This document shows positions 9,832-19,497 of a stretch of DNA of 64,000 nt, piece by piece. The translations under genes and the position numbers were made by a program. Position 1 is the stretch's first letter. Each line of letters opens with the position of its first letter. The stretch is from Polychytrium aggregatum (Eukaryota; Chytridiomycota; Chytridiomycetes; Polychytriales). The notes under the pieces are model-generated. The model was not told the origin of the DNA. It did not search any database and saw nothing but the letters and a program-made list of their open reading frames with translations. Location of the stretch: contig NW_026516211.1 of assembly GCF_025602895.1 (NCBI RefSeq), positions 1 to 64,000 of the forward strand, written 5' to 3'.

Positions 9832-10616
9832 TCCTTGGCCTGGTGTCCCGGTCGGTGACAGAAGAAGCAGGAACCATGGCGGAGGTCCTCCTGCTTCTGT
9901 CTGTCCTTGGGGGAGACAGTGGCAGCTTGCTGGAACCGGGAGCGGGGAGGGCCACGAGCCTCCATGGCGTTGACGTCAACGTCCATGGGCTCAGGCATGG
10001 GTCTTGCGGGCGGGGCCGGGCGAGGCGGACGGGCTGGGACGTGATGAGACCGATGGCCGCCTGCCAGCTGCGGGTAGAACTGGCGGCCATGGTACTGGAC
10101 GTTGTCGAGGTTCTCGGCAACGTCCATCATCACGTCCAGGGACTTGCGGGCATCAGGGTTGCTGGCGATGTACTCTCTGATCTTGGGCTTGAGGCCCTTC
10201 TGGAAGAGGTACATCGCATCAGCAGAGCCCAGCTCCTCAATCTGGGAGGAGAGGTCTTCAAACTCCTCGATGTAGCGGGTCACAGAACCACGCTGCACGA
10301 GAGAGTATAGCTTGTCACGGGCAATGAGTTCAGCATTGGGGCTGCCGAAGCGGCGACGGAGGCGGTCCTTGAAGTCGTCAAACACACCTTCGCTCTGCTC
10401 GTCGAACCCTTGGCGGCGGTACCAACGGTACGCCTGGTCCTTTAAGCAGAGCTTGGCGGCGACGATGTGGTGGGTGGGGGCGACTTGGGCAGCATCGAGG
10501 TAGTCCTCGAGTTGCTGCAGCCAGTCCTCCACCGAGGAGGAGCGGCTCTTCCCAGTAAACACTGGGGCACGGAAGGTCTTGAGGAAGGCTTCCGGAAGTG
10601 GGCGGGGGTTGCTCAT
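9795..10616 (-). CDS. element B gag
   Basis: This is a 273-residue Gag with a retrotransposon-type capsid region ([52 protein letters not shown]). A Pro/Arg-rich linker follows, then one C-terminal CCHC zinc knuckle ([14 protein letters not shown]). The capsid would assemble particles and the knuckle would bind element RNA. The ATG at 10616 is the first in the frame after an upstream stop and gives a normal Gag start. The last codons overlap pol by 37 bases and contain the slippery heptamer. Confidence 0.93.
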   Translation of the reverse strand: MSNPRPLPEAFLKTFRAPVFTGKSRSSSVEDWLQQLEDYLDAAQVAPTHHIVAAKLCLKDQAYRWYRRQGFDEQSEGVFDDFKDRLRRRFGSPNAELIARDKLYSLVQRGSVTRYIEEFEDLSSQIEELGSADAMYLFQKGLKPKIREYIASNPDARKSLDVMMDVAENLDNVQYHGRQFYPQLAGGHRSHHVPARPPRPAPPARPMPEPMDVDVNAMEARGPPRSRFQQAATVSPKDRQKQEDLRHGSCFFCHRPGHQAKECPMKSGNGRPY

Positions 10617-10720
10617 GGCAGGGGCAGGCTCCAGGGACAGAGAGGAGAGTCGGTCGGCAAGAGAGGCGGGATCCAGCTTGAGGATCTAGAAAGAGGACAA
10701 ACAGGACGAAAACAAGACGA

Positions 10721-10738
10721 GGATTTCCGATGCTACCA
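10721..10738 (-). promoter_or_regulatory. primer binding site of element B
   Basis: Directly after the 5' LTR the minus strand reads TGGTAGCATCGG. The first eight bases match the complement of the 3' end of initiator tRNA-Met (TGGTAGCA), the usual primer of many Ty3/gypsy elements. Later bases diverge, so the tRNA assignment is tentative. It contrasts with the self-priming site of element A. Confidence 0.6.
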
Positions 10739-11047
10739 TGTAACGTCCACTACTGGGACGTTGGGGCAAGACGGGGAGGGAGGGGGTACAAGACAAGACA
10801 GGACGGGGCAGAACAGGGCGGTGCTAGGCTACTCTAGCGGACGGGTGAGCTCGGGGAGCACTTACGTTTATTCACGATAAAACCGAACTCCAGACAAACG
10901 GGGGGAACGGGGGCAACCCGCAGGTATACCCTGCGGTGGCCTGCCTGCGGTGCGTGAAAACGCAAAGCGCAGCACAGGTCACGACCCACTGCGCCGCGCA
11001 GTACGCGCAGTACGCGCAGCACAGCGTCGGAGATACCATCTCCTACA
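10739..11047 (-). repeat. 5' LTR of element B (309 bp)
   Basis: On the minus strand the LTR runs from TGTAGGAGAT to GGACGTTACA, with TGTA/TACA ends. An AATAAA signal (GTGAATAAACG near 10865-10875) lies in its 3' half. I see no TATA box. The shared 135 bp match the truncated 3' LTR. Confidence 0.88.
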
Positions 11048-11048
11048 G

Positions 11049-11467
11049 TGTGATGACCAGCATCACAACGGACCAATGAGATTGTCCCGCATGCTCTCGC
11101 CCTCCGCACCAATCATGAGTCCCCACGTGTTTGTTTGCCCCCATGCATGAGCACGCGCCGTTGCCACCCGCGTCTACTGGTTTCCTGCCTCCCCCACCGC
11201 TCGGCACATGTCCCCGGGCTGTGCCAAGCCTCTCTCGCTTGCACACCAGCCACTCTCGCACCCCCTTCTCGCTTCTCTGTGATGCTCCACCCTTCTCGCC
11301 CACTTTTGCCCCTCGACCTTCTCCCGGTCTATAAATAGCCCTGCATGTCTGAGCCTATGTTGAACACCAGTTCGAACAAAACTTGTTCTTTGGTGTTCGG
11401 GGCTAAAAGCTAATAAAGCTCATACCAAGCACTTGGTCTTCGTCCTTGCGCTTGTTCACTCCTCACA
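11049..11467 (+). repeat. solo-type LTR of a third family
   Basis: It runs from TGTGATGACC to CTCCTCACA with TGTGA/TCACA ends. It contains TATAAATAG near 11330 and AATAAA near 11412. No internal retrotransposon sequence is attached on either side. The first 19 bases form a perfect hairpin (TGTGATG-ACCAG-CATCACA). I could not find a matching 5-bp target duplication, because element B lies only one base to its left. Confidence 0.75.
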
Positions 11468-12561
11468 GGTAACGAAGACAATGGAGACCGAAACCGGGCC
11501 AGGGAGACGAATAGAAACATAGTCTCTGGCCTCGAAACCATAGAGGTTCCCACGCCCTCCCAAGGACGAAGTACTGACCCGATCCCAGAGTCCGACGATG
11601 ACTTGGGACTAGGTCAGACCCCAGGATACGAGATAAATCCCGAGTACCCTTCCCACAGACAAACTCACACTCCCTTGAGGGCAAGTCAAGACCCAACACC
11701 GCACAGCAAACCTGTCATGAACACCCTCTGCCTTTGCCCTCTTCCTTCCTTTACCCTTGCCCTTTCCTTTCTGTTTGCCTGCCTTAGTGCTTTCCCTTCC
11801 TTCTGTTTGTTTGTTTCCCGCGCTGTGCTGCCTTGTTATCTTACCGCCAGCACGCGCGCTGTCTGTGTCCCGTTCCCGCTTCCTTGCTGTTGGTCATGGG
11901 ATACGCCCACGACGCCGCCTCGACGCCGCCTGACGCCTTGGCGCCGCCATGCCGCCGCCACTGACGCCCGCTGACTCACGGATCCCGAGTCACGGTCGCC
12001 ACCTGCTTCGCTCGCTGCTTCGCCCTCCCCGCCGCTGCTTCGCTCCTGCCCCCTCGCTCTGCAGCGTCGATCCTTGGCGCTCGCATAAATAGCCCTCCGA
12101 CCAGCCTCTGTCTTTTGCCTTCGTCTTGCCACTTTGTATTTTTAGTATCCTAAGCCTTGGATCTAGAATAAAACTTTGGCTTCACACTTGACACTCTGTG
12201 TCCCAGTCCAGTCCCCGCTCCTCTCCCTACGTTCGAGTCTTGCATTAGGACTCTTGCGCACTTCCCTGCTTGCCCCGTTGTCCAGTCTTGACAAAACCCT
12301 GGAGTGGGTTCGAGATGATACTGGAGGGAGACTTGGATAAACCAACCCCCGACATCCCTGAGCGGGACTTGGAGACATGCGACTCCCTCTGGGAGTTATT
12401 AGAAGAAGTGTTCACCCGCATGGCTCGCCGTGTGGGCTGGAGAGTCGGCGAAGGCCGCAACAGGGGTGTATGAGCGAGCTTGGCCACCCACTGCCGGGTA
12501 TCCTGCGATACTGATGGCATGTTGAATATTCTTGAATATACAACTATCAAAAAAAAAAAAA
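11468..12561 (+). mobile_element. 5'-truncated LINE copy 1, split by a solo LTR
   Basis: The coding part at 11468-11712 continues at 12299 after the inserted LTR (11713-12293). It ends with a stop near 12473, a short 3' UTR and a 13-base A run (12549-12561). The C-terminal peptide (ERDLETC, LWELLEEVFTRMARRVGWRV) is nearly the same as in copy 2, and the 3' UTRs also align (CACTGCCGGGTA, TTGAATATTC, ATATACAACTAT). Both points identify a non-LTR element that ends in poly(A). Removing the LTR and one target-site copy restores one frame (KPW then GFE), so the LTR landed in a readable copy. Confidence 0.82.
11713..12293 (+). repeat. solo LTR of a fourth family inside LINE copy 1
   Basis: It runs from TGTCATGAAC to GTCTTGACA, with TGTCA/TGACA ends, a CATAAATAGCC TATA-like box near 12085 and an AATAAA near 12170. 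A perfect 5-bp target duplication AAACC flanks it (11708-11712 and 12294-12298). Such a structure results from LTR-LTR recombination that removed the internal part. Confidence 0.9.
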
Positions 12562-13941
12562 TCGAGATCGTCACGGGACTCATCATGGTCCCACTATCCA
12601 CCTCGCAACGACGCAGACGGCTGCTCGGGAACGGGCTCTCCGGGATCACGAGTAGTGAGGAAGGATCCCACAACCGAACAAACCGACAGAGTACCACCAC
12701 GATGAATGAGGACGCTGTCACCACACCCATCAAGGAGCTCATCCTCACTGAGCATATGAGAACAGCGTTTCGAGGGAATCAACAGCTGACGGCGGCATGC
12801 ACACCGTCAACCCAGATGTCAGGTCTCTGGATGGCGGAGGGGTACCAAGGATCCAAACCCATCCTCGAGCTCATGGTTCGGTGGAGACTCGGAGCCTTCC
12901 CGGGCCATCACACAGGCCGGCTTCAAATATGCCGACAATGTTCGACAAACGGAGCCACCGTGGAGTTCAACCGCACCCACGCACAGCGGTGCATCGACCC
13001 AAGAGGGATCCTCCCGAGGAAGGTGCGCCAACTTCAACGATCACACCCAGCATGGGTGGAGCCTCAGACCATCGGAGTGGGACCAGTCGACAAGCTGCTG
13101 GACCTGATCACCTTTGAGCAACAGAAAGCAAGACAGAAGAACCACGAGGACACTGACGGTGGAGCGGATTGCAGGCCACCACCAATCGTGTCCGACACCA
13201 CGTCGGATGGGGAGACCAGCATTGACGAAGCAGTCTCGGATGACGACGGGGAGTCGCTCTGGTACCCACATCGAGAGGTGCTGGCACGACTGGAGCGACT
13301 CCGGCTGACCGACGACGACTCAACAGACCTGAGCTCCGAAATGAGCTCGGTGCCAGACTGGGAATTGAATCCGGAGAGAGATCTGGACTTTTCCTTCCTC
13401 ACCAACATCGACGACGACCTGCCCAGCCACGGATGGGACTGGGAGAGCGACCAGAGTGTCGACTTGCTCTCGAACACAACACCAAGCATCGATCTGATCG
13501 ACGATGCCGATCTGAGCCCGGACCTGGTCTCGGACGACGACCTCGGACTCGGAGACACACCGTTCCCAACGACCAGCAGGAGAGGCAGCCTTCTCCCCAC
13601 ACCGAGCAGTGACAGAGTGACTGGAGTGCTGAGAGGCATGAGGCCACGACAGCGAACCCAACGAACAAAGCCGTGGATGGGCTTTGAGGAGATCCCGGAG
13701 AGGAGCTCCCATGGCCAGAGAGAAAGGGTCCCCGAGCGGGACCTGGAGACATGCGAGTCCCTGTGGGACCTATTGGAGGAAGTGTTCACCCGCATGGCTC
13801 GCCGTGTGGGCTGGAGAGTCGGCGAGAGCCGCAACAGGGGCGTGTGAGCCTGCTTGTACGCCCACTGCCGGGTACCGCATGGTACTGATGGCTTGTTGAA
13901 TATTCCTGAATATACAACTATTGTAAACAAAAAAAAAAAAA
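12562..13941 (+). mobile_element. 5'-truncated LINE copy 2
   Basis: Copy 2 starts directly after the A run of copy 1 and ends in its own 13-base A run (13929-13941). The open frame (to the stop at 13847) is the C-terminal end of a LINE ORF2-like protein. It contains a CCHC cluster, CRQC then 12 residues then HAQRC, near 12930-12990, as in the C-terminal knuckle of many fungal LINEs, followed by a long acidic Asp/Ser-rich tail. Reverse transcriptase and endonuclease are absent, so the copy is dead. The apparent upstream start at 12480 only reads through the end of copy 1 and is not biological. Confidence 0.82.
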
Positions 13942-14342
13942 CGCAACATTCTTCTCAAGAGCCTCTGAGGCTCGACGAGAAGTGGGGTGTGGTCTGCACT
14001 TGCAGACCCGCCTCTGTGGCCTGGCACCTCCGAGTTTGCCCCCTGTGCTCGGATGAACATGTCGTCTGATTTATTGGACAAAATCAACGCGGGGATCTGA
14101 GAATCGACTATTCCCGTTTCGATAAGTGTTCTCATATCTCTTCCAGGCGTGCCTGGGGTACGATACCAACTCCGACTCACTTCTTCAATCTCTGCCACCT
14201 GAGATCGGAACATGACTGGCTGTACAAACATCTCGAGGCTGTGTGCCTGTTCCATGGATTCTGAACCACCCAAGACCAGGAGAAAGCAGCATGCATCTTT
14301 GAGCAGCTCGCCAATGTCGGCCACAGCGACAGCCAGTTTTAG
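13942..14342. other. spacer between LINE copy 2 and the Sel1 relic
   Basis: No recognisable gene. A minus-strand frame of about 200 codons crosses it (13770-14363) but begins inside the LINE tail and shows no familiar motif. Confidence 0.4.
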
Positions 14343-14576
14343 ATCGGAAAGTGCTGCAAACATAGCTGGGGAGTATCGGTGGACAACGGCAAGGCATTTG
14401 AGTGGTATCGCATGTCAGCCAACCAAGACAATTCATTTGGTTTGTGGATTGTTGGTGCGTGCTCCTACACTGGAATTGGAGTAACCAAGGACTGGTTCAA
14501 AGCAGTCGAGTGGAATCGTAAGTCCGCCGAGCAAGGATATCGCTGCAGTATGGACTGCATTGCCAGCGGACCCTGA
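14343..14576 (+). pseudogene. Sel1-repeat gene relic (about two repeats)
   Basis: The frame encodes about two Sel1-type helical repeats (SWGVSVDNGKAFEWYRMSAN, then GIGVTKDWFKAVEWNRKSAE) and ends at a stop. An in-frame stop (TAG, 14340-14342) lies just upstream, and no kinase or other partner is attached. The repeats resemble those of the intact kinase-Sel1 gene 530 bp downstream but are not identical to any of them. I read this as the remains of a second Sel1 gene that decayed beside the transposon island. A very short spliced exon of an unseen gene is less likely. Confidence 0.65.
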
Positions 14577-15111
14577 CATTGCCTCTCCCACGACCACCCA
14601 CATTCCGTCCGTCCATCCATCCCCCACGTCCCTCGTGATGGCGGGCAGCTCCGGCGAGTGTTCCAGGAATAAACGACCACATCAAGGTCCCTTCTTCATG
14701 AGATATAGCAGATCTTGCCCCTTACTTCTCCGTCTCCAGGCCAGAACTCGACTGCTCTCTGGGTGCGAATCAAAGGCCAGGTACAGGGCCAGGGAATCAA
14801 GCAGATACAAGCAGACTCATATCATCACGCACCGACATGGCCGAGTGCGTGATAAGATCCAGTCACAGCGTGCCTCTCCAGACGAGAGTGTGTTCCGCCA
14901 TTGGTGAACTGTGTTGTGTGACTCGCGATGATCCAATGTACCTGCCGCTGATTGGCTGCATCCTCACGGTGGCGGTGTTGGCTGCATCGCGTGACCATGG
15001 CCCATCCTGAACTTCTGGTGGCGGGGCTGCCCCCAAGCAATCCACGCAAAACCCCAGGCTCCTTCTCCCGCTCTCCTCCCTGCCAATCTCTTACTCTCTC
15101 CAACGACCACT
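14577..15111. other. upstream region of the kinase-Sel1 gene
   Basis: No coding sequence recognised. It must hold the promoter and 5' UTR of the gene starting at 15112. A pyrimidine-rich stretch (TCTTACTCTCTCCAACG) lies just before that ATG. I see no TATA box at the expected distance. Confidence 0.4.
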
Positions 15112-18100
15112 ATGGCCCTCGACGTCTCTGACGTTGTTGCCTCCATCTCGTCCCTCACCGAGTCGCTCCACGGCGGAGCGTTGCTTGGTGTCTGCAAGGT
15201 GAGCAACAGTTCTCCATCGTCACAGGGACAAGTTGCGCTTCTGACCACTTTTGTATGCCTCGATTAGATTGCTCTCAAGCTCTACTTGGCTGTCAAGCTT
15301 GCCGAAGAAAACACCAAATCCTGGGGCACCCTCGCAGCAAAGTCCTATAGCATACTCTTTACTCTCTCCCAGTACCAGAGCGACAGTCCCCTGTTCCATC
15401 AGCAAGCGCATCGTCTCGTTGTCTTTCACCAGCAGATCCATGCCTATTTCCAAGAAAAGATCGAAGCTGTGTCCAAGCTCGAGCGTGTGCTCATGGGAGG
15501 CTCTGTTCGCAAGAGAATCGAGCAGTTCTGCTCTGAGCTGGACAGCCTCTGGCAGAGCGTCATGTTGGCCCTTACGGTGACCGTCGCCAGCCGAGTCGAT
15601 GCCACTCTGGACATTGTCCAGGCGATCCGCGACGACGAAGACCGGGAGAAGCGGTTCTTTGAAACGCTGGAACCCATGCTGCAACGAAACCAGGAGCAGG
15701 TTCTCGCCAAAGTGGGCATCCTCTTGGACCAGCAGCAAGATTGGCAGATCCGAAACACAACTGCTGTCCTGCAAGCGTACGTTATGGAAGCGTCGTCCGA
15801 GCAGAGCGACAAAGGCATCCCCACCGCTCTCCTGCGCCTCCTCAAGGCACAGTCCAAAGTCTCTGGCATGATGCGGGATGAACCCTGGCGGATCCTCCCA
15901 AAGCACGTCGTCAACTGGTCGCCGCAGCCGATTGCTGAAGGAGGTTTCGGGGCCGTCTATCGGGCAACCTACCATGGCGCTGATGTTGCTGTCAAGCAGC
16001 TCCATAGCAAAATGGACTCGCGCCAAATCCTCAAGTTCCATGAGGAAATATCCCACTGGCACCAACTCGACCACCCGCACGTCCTCAAGCTGCTCGGCGC
16101 CTGCGATCTGGTGGAGAAACCCTTCATGATATCTGCATTCATGGCCAACGGATCCCTCGCCGACCTGGTCTCGCATCCGTACAAGCCCATCCCGGTGGAA
16201 CAAAAGTATCGCCTCATATACGAGGTCTCCTCTGGAATGGCCTATCTCCACAGTCGCAGCATCGTCCATGGTGACTTGAAAGGATCGAATGTCCTGATCA
16301 ACGAAGCCGGTCGGGCCCTCATCGCAGACTTTGGAATGGCTCGCACCCGCAGCATCTCCTTGAGCTTCTCGACTGCCAAAGCGGCGCCCGACAATAGCCG
16401 TGGAACCATGGCGTACATGGCACCAGAGCTCTTTACCACCCGCTCCTCATTCAAGTCAGATGTGTATGCATTCGCCATGACCGCGTACGAAGTATTTACC
16501 GACGGAACAGTTCCGTTTGAGGACGAAGGTATCCACGTCGACATATTTCCCGCCTGCCTCGCGCAAGGTCGCCGTCCTGAACGTCACCAGGGCGTCCCAG
16601 ATGACGCCTGGGATTGGATGCAGCTATGGTGGAAACAAGCTCCGGATGAACGACCCGATTTTACAACGATCATGATGACCTTGACCGTGTACAAGATGGT
16701 TGTCCCGGAGCTGCCTGGTCGCCTTGGCATCGGTAGCCCCGGCATCGGTAGTCTCGCAGCGCCAGTGAGTTTCGTTTGCCATAGTGACTTTCTTCGACAG
16801 CGGGCAGTGTATAGGAGACCTCGAGCCATCTGCGGTACTCCAGTCCAAGGTTAACTCGAGTTGGCTTATTAATCCGAATATTACTCACTCATCTTGTGCC
16901 CAAATTAGGCGCCAGAGCAAGCAAAGCCAATCCCGGCAAAACCACCGACGCCGGCACAAGTTACAACATGGAGCGAGGTAAGTTAAATCGGCACAACACT
17001 TCATCCCATTCCACCGCCCTTGATGTTGCAGAGTGGGCGGTATCACTCTATCGTCAGGGTTCCCTGGACAGCTCGCCTTCAGTGTTTTGCAGATTCAAGT
17101 TAAATCTTTCCTCCGTCTCAGGTTCAGATCCAGGCTCAAGTGCATCCTCAAATTCCTTCCCTCGACTCTCTCACTGCAGCCAGAAACCTCGTCAAGGACA
17201 AACCTGCGTTCCATCCAGACTGGATCCAGGCCACAGCGCTCTTTCACCAGAGCATCGTCTCTGGAAACACCGAGGCCCTCAATGACCTTGCCTGGGCCAA
17301 TTTCCTCGGCGTCGGGGTGCAACAGAACATGTCAACTGCACTGACCTGCTGGAGCGATGCCTCCAGAGGAAACGAGCTGGCCAAGCCTGTGCCGTATTAT
17401 GCCAGCGAGGCAACGTTCATGCTTGGCTGGCTCCACTATCTGGGCCTCGGCATCCCCAGAAATATGCGCCAAGGGTCTGCACTGTTTCAGTGCAGCGCCG
17501 CCAGCGGCTTTCAGCTGGCCAAAGAGGCCCTCTCGCCCAACGGTCGAAGCAGTATATGTGGCATCTTCACGGACAACCCCGATGCCCAGCAGTTCTTCAG
17601 ACACTGTTCACTCCGGCCTGAAGGCCATTGGCTGTGCACCTACCTGCGCGCAATCTGCCACTTTTACGGGTTCGGAACAGATCCCAATCAGCCCAAAGGC
17701 TACCAGATGATGCGTGAGCTCGCCAACGCCGGTGTCGATATTGCTCAGTGCTTTGTCGGCGAATGCCTCAGGGACGGATATGGCACCACCACCAACAGCA
17801 GCGACGCCTTCCGCTGGTTCATGAAATCTGCAAACCAAGGCAACGCAGCCGCTCAGAATTGGGTCGGCATCTGCTACTACCATGGCAAAGGTACCAGCCA
17901 GAGCGTTGAGTCCGCCATCGCCTGGTACTCCAAGTCTGCCAAGCAGCATCACCCATGGGGCCTCCACAACCTCGCCGAGTGTTACCAAAACGGCAAAGGC
18001 GTCAAGCAAGACTTTGCCAAGGCCGCCGAACTCTTCCACCAGGCCGCTCTTGAAGGCAACGCAAGCTCACAGAACATGCTGGGCTCGCTCTACTACAATG

Positions 18101-18756
18101 GGAAGGGTGTGGTCCAGGACCACCAAGCCGCCGTCCAGTGGTTTCTCAAGGCAGCCGAGAATGGACACTCGTGGGGCCAACACAATTTGGGACAATGCTA
18201 CCACGACGGATGCGGAGTCAAGAAGGACCACGCCAAAGCCGCAGAATGGCTGCTGAAGGCTGCTCGATCGGGCAACGCCAGCTCCCAGAACCTGCTTGGA
18301 TTCCTCTATTCCCAAGGCCTGGGGGTGCCCCGGAACGACAAGATCGCGGCCGAATGGTTCCGCAAATCGGCCGAGGCAGGAAACGCGGGGGGACAACACA
18401 ACATGGGCAATATCTATCACGACGGTCGGGGTGTCGAGAAAAACTTGGCCGAGGCCGCGCGATGGTACGCCAGATCGGCCGAGCAAAGCTACGTATTCGC
18501 ACAGATCAAGCTGGGCGAGTGCTATCAGCGAGGGGAAGGCGTTCAGCAAGACGACGAGACCGCCGTAGGACTGTTCCAAGCAGCCGCAAAGAAGGGGAAC
18601 CTCGATGCCCAATACCGCGTGGGCGAATGCTACTTGAATGGCCGAGGCGTCGGGAAGAGTAAATTCAAGGCTGCCCAGTGGTTTCGGACCGCCTCCGCCT
18701 CTGGCCACATGGCTGCCCGCACCAAGCTCCAGCAGCTCGAGGCACGTCAGGGCTGA
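15112..18756 (+). CDS. putative four-helix bundle - TKL kinase - Sel1 repeat protein
   Basis: Four exons: 15112-15198, 15268-16764, 16909-16977 and 17122-18756. All introns are in phase 0, giving 1,095 residues. Residues 1-230 are helical (SSLTESLHGGALLGVCK, YFQEKIEAVSKLERVLMGG), in the pattern of the MLKL/RPW8-type four-helix bundle; this is an inference. The kinase (about 250-510) is complete. It has GGFGAVY, VAVKQL (Lys about 271), HGDLKGSN (about 363), ADFG (about 383) and MAPELF. HGD instead of HRD is common in TKL kinases. A Pro/Ala linker encoded by exon 3 precedes about 12 Sel1 repeats (552-1090; for example NGKGVKQDFAKAAELF), a protein-binding solenoid. No signal peptide or membrane segment is obvious. 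A Sel1 relic lies upstream. Confidence 0.88.
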
Positions 18757-19497
18757 TGGCCTCCAAAGATCGATCCATGCGATATCACTGGTTCACTAAC
18801 AAGAAATCAATGAGGCACGCGCAGCACTTGCAGCTGCGAATTGTATTTTGGACAGGCAGAGGAGAGTGCAGTTGAAATCATGGATACAAAGGTGAATCAA
18901 TAAATAGTGTGTTCATGGCAGCATCGTTCGTCACCGGCGGGGGCCGAGTAGGTTGGATGCGCCAGTACAAAGTATGTACACGCAGGACAGTTGATGGTTG
19001 AGATCTCAAGTTTCGTACAGAACGAATGAGGCGTGAGGGCATCAAGAATTTGGAAGAGGCCATCGGCGCGAATCTAGCAACGAGAAGATGAGGTGCAAGA
19101 CGCGAGTGACAATGAGAGTGCGAGACAGATGATGAGGTGCGAGATGAGAGGCAAGTCAAAGGAATATGAACACAATCAGAAAAGCATGAGCAGAGTAAAA
19201 CAGAGTGAGATATCCGGCCGAAACGGCGGACGGCTGATCAGCCCGAGCGAATGGCTGTCAAGCAATGTAGCGAAACGAAATGTGGATGGTGAATCATTGC
19301 AAATGTGTGAAGAGATGGACAGCAAGAGTCCCATGCAAAGGAGGGAAGAAAGAACCATAGCAGACCGCAGATGTGTCTGAAGGAAAGCAGACAGGAGCAA
19401 GCAAGAGCACCAAGGAATGAAACGACGAGGAAAAAGTGATCGGAGAGGGGACGGGAAGGAGAGACAGGGCTATGCAACAGACGCTGCGTTTGCAGCA
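18757..19497. other. convergent 3' region
   Basis: This is the space between the stop of the kinase-Sel1 gene and the stop of the NRPS-like gene on the other strand. I see no gene. An AATAAATAG near 18898 could serve as a poly(A) signal for the kinase gene. Confidence 0.4.

Larger units (their letters stand above)
5755..11047 (-). mobile_element. Ty3/gypsy chromovirus element B, apparently intact
   Basis: This is a complete minus-strand LTR retrotransposon. It has a 5' LTR at 10739-11047, a primer site at 10721-10738, gag at 9795-10616, pol at 5899-9831 joined by a -1 frameshift, and a 3' LTR cut at 5755 by the insertion of element A. The 135 bp shared by its two LTRs (5755-5889 and 10913-11047) look identical, which indicates a recent insertion. 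Gag and pol are both open, with all active-site motifs. The missing part of the 3' LTR should lie to the left of element A, outside the window. Confidence 0.93.

Noticed and set aside
12480-12561. ATG at 12480 as the start of a 455-residue protein
   Set aside because: This start lies in the 3' UTR of LINE copy 1 and reads through its poly(A) run (a Lys string) before the real copy 2 sequence.
13770-14363. 197-codon minus-strand frame over the LINE end and spacer
   Set aside because: Starts outside and runs into the LINE poly(A) complement (Phe string); no conserved motif.
15220-16269. 349-codon minus-strand frame
   Set aside because: Antisense of the kinase exon, which has all catalytic motifs.
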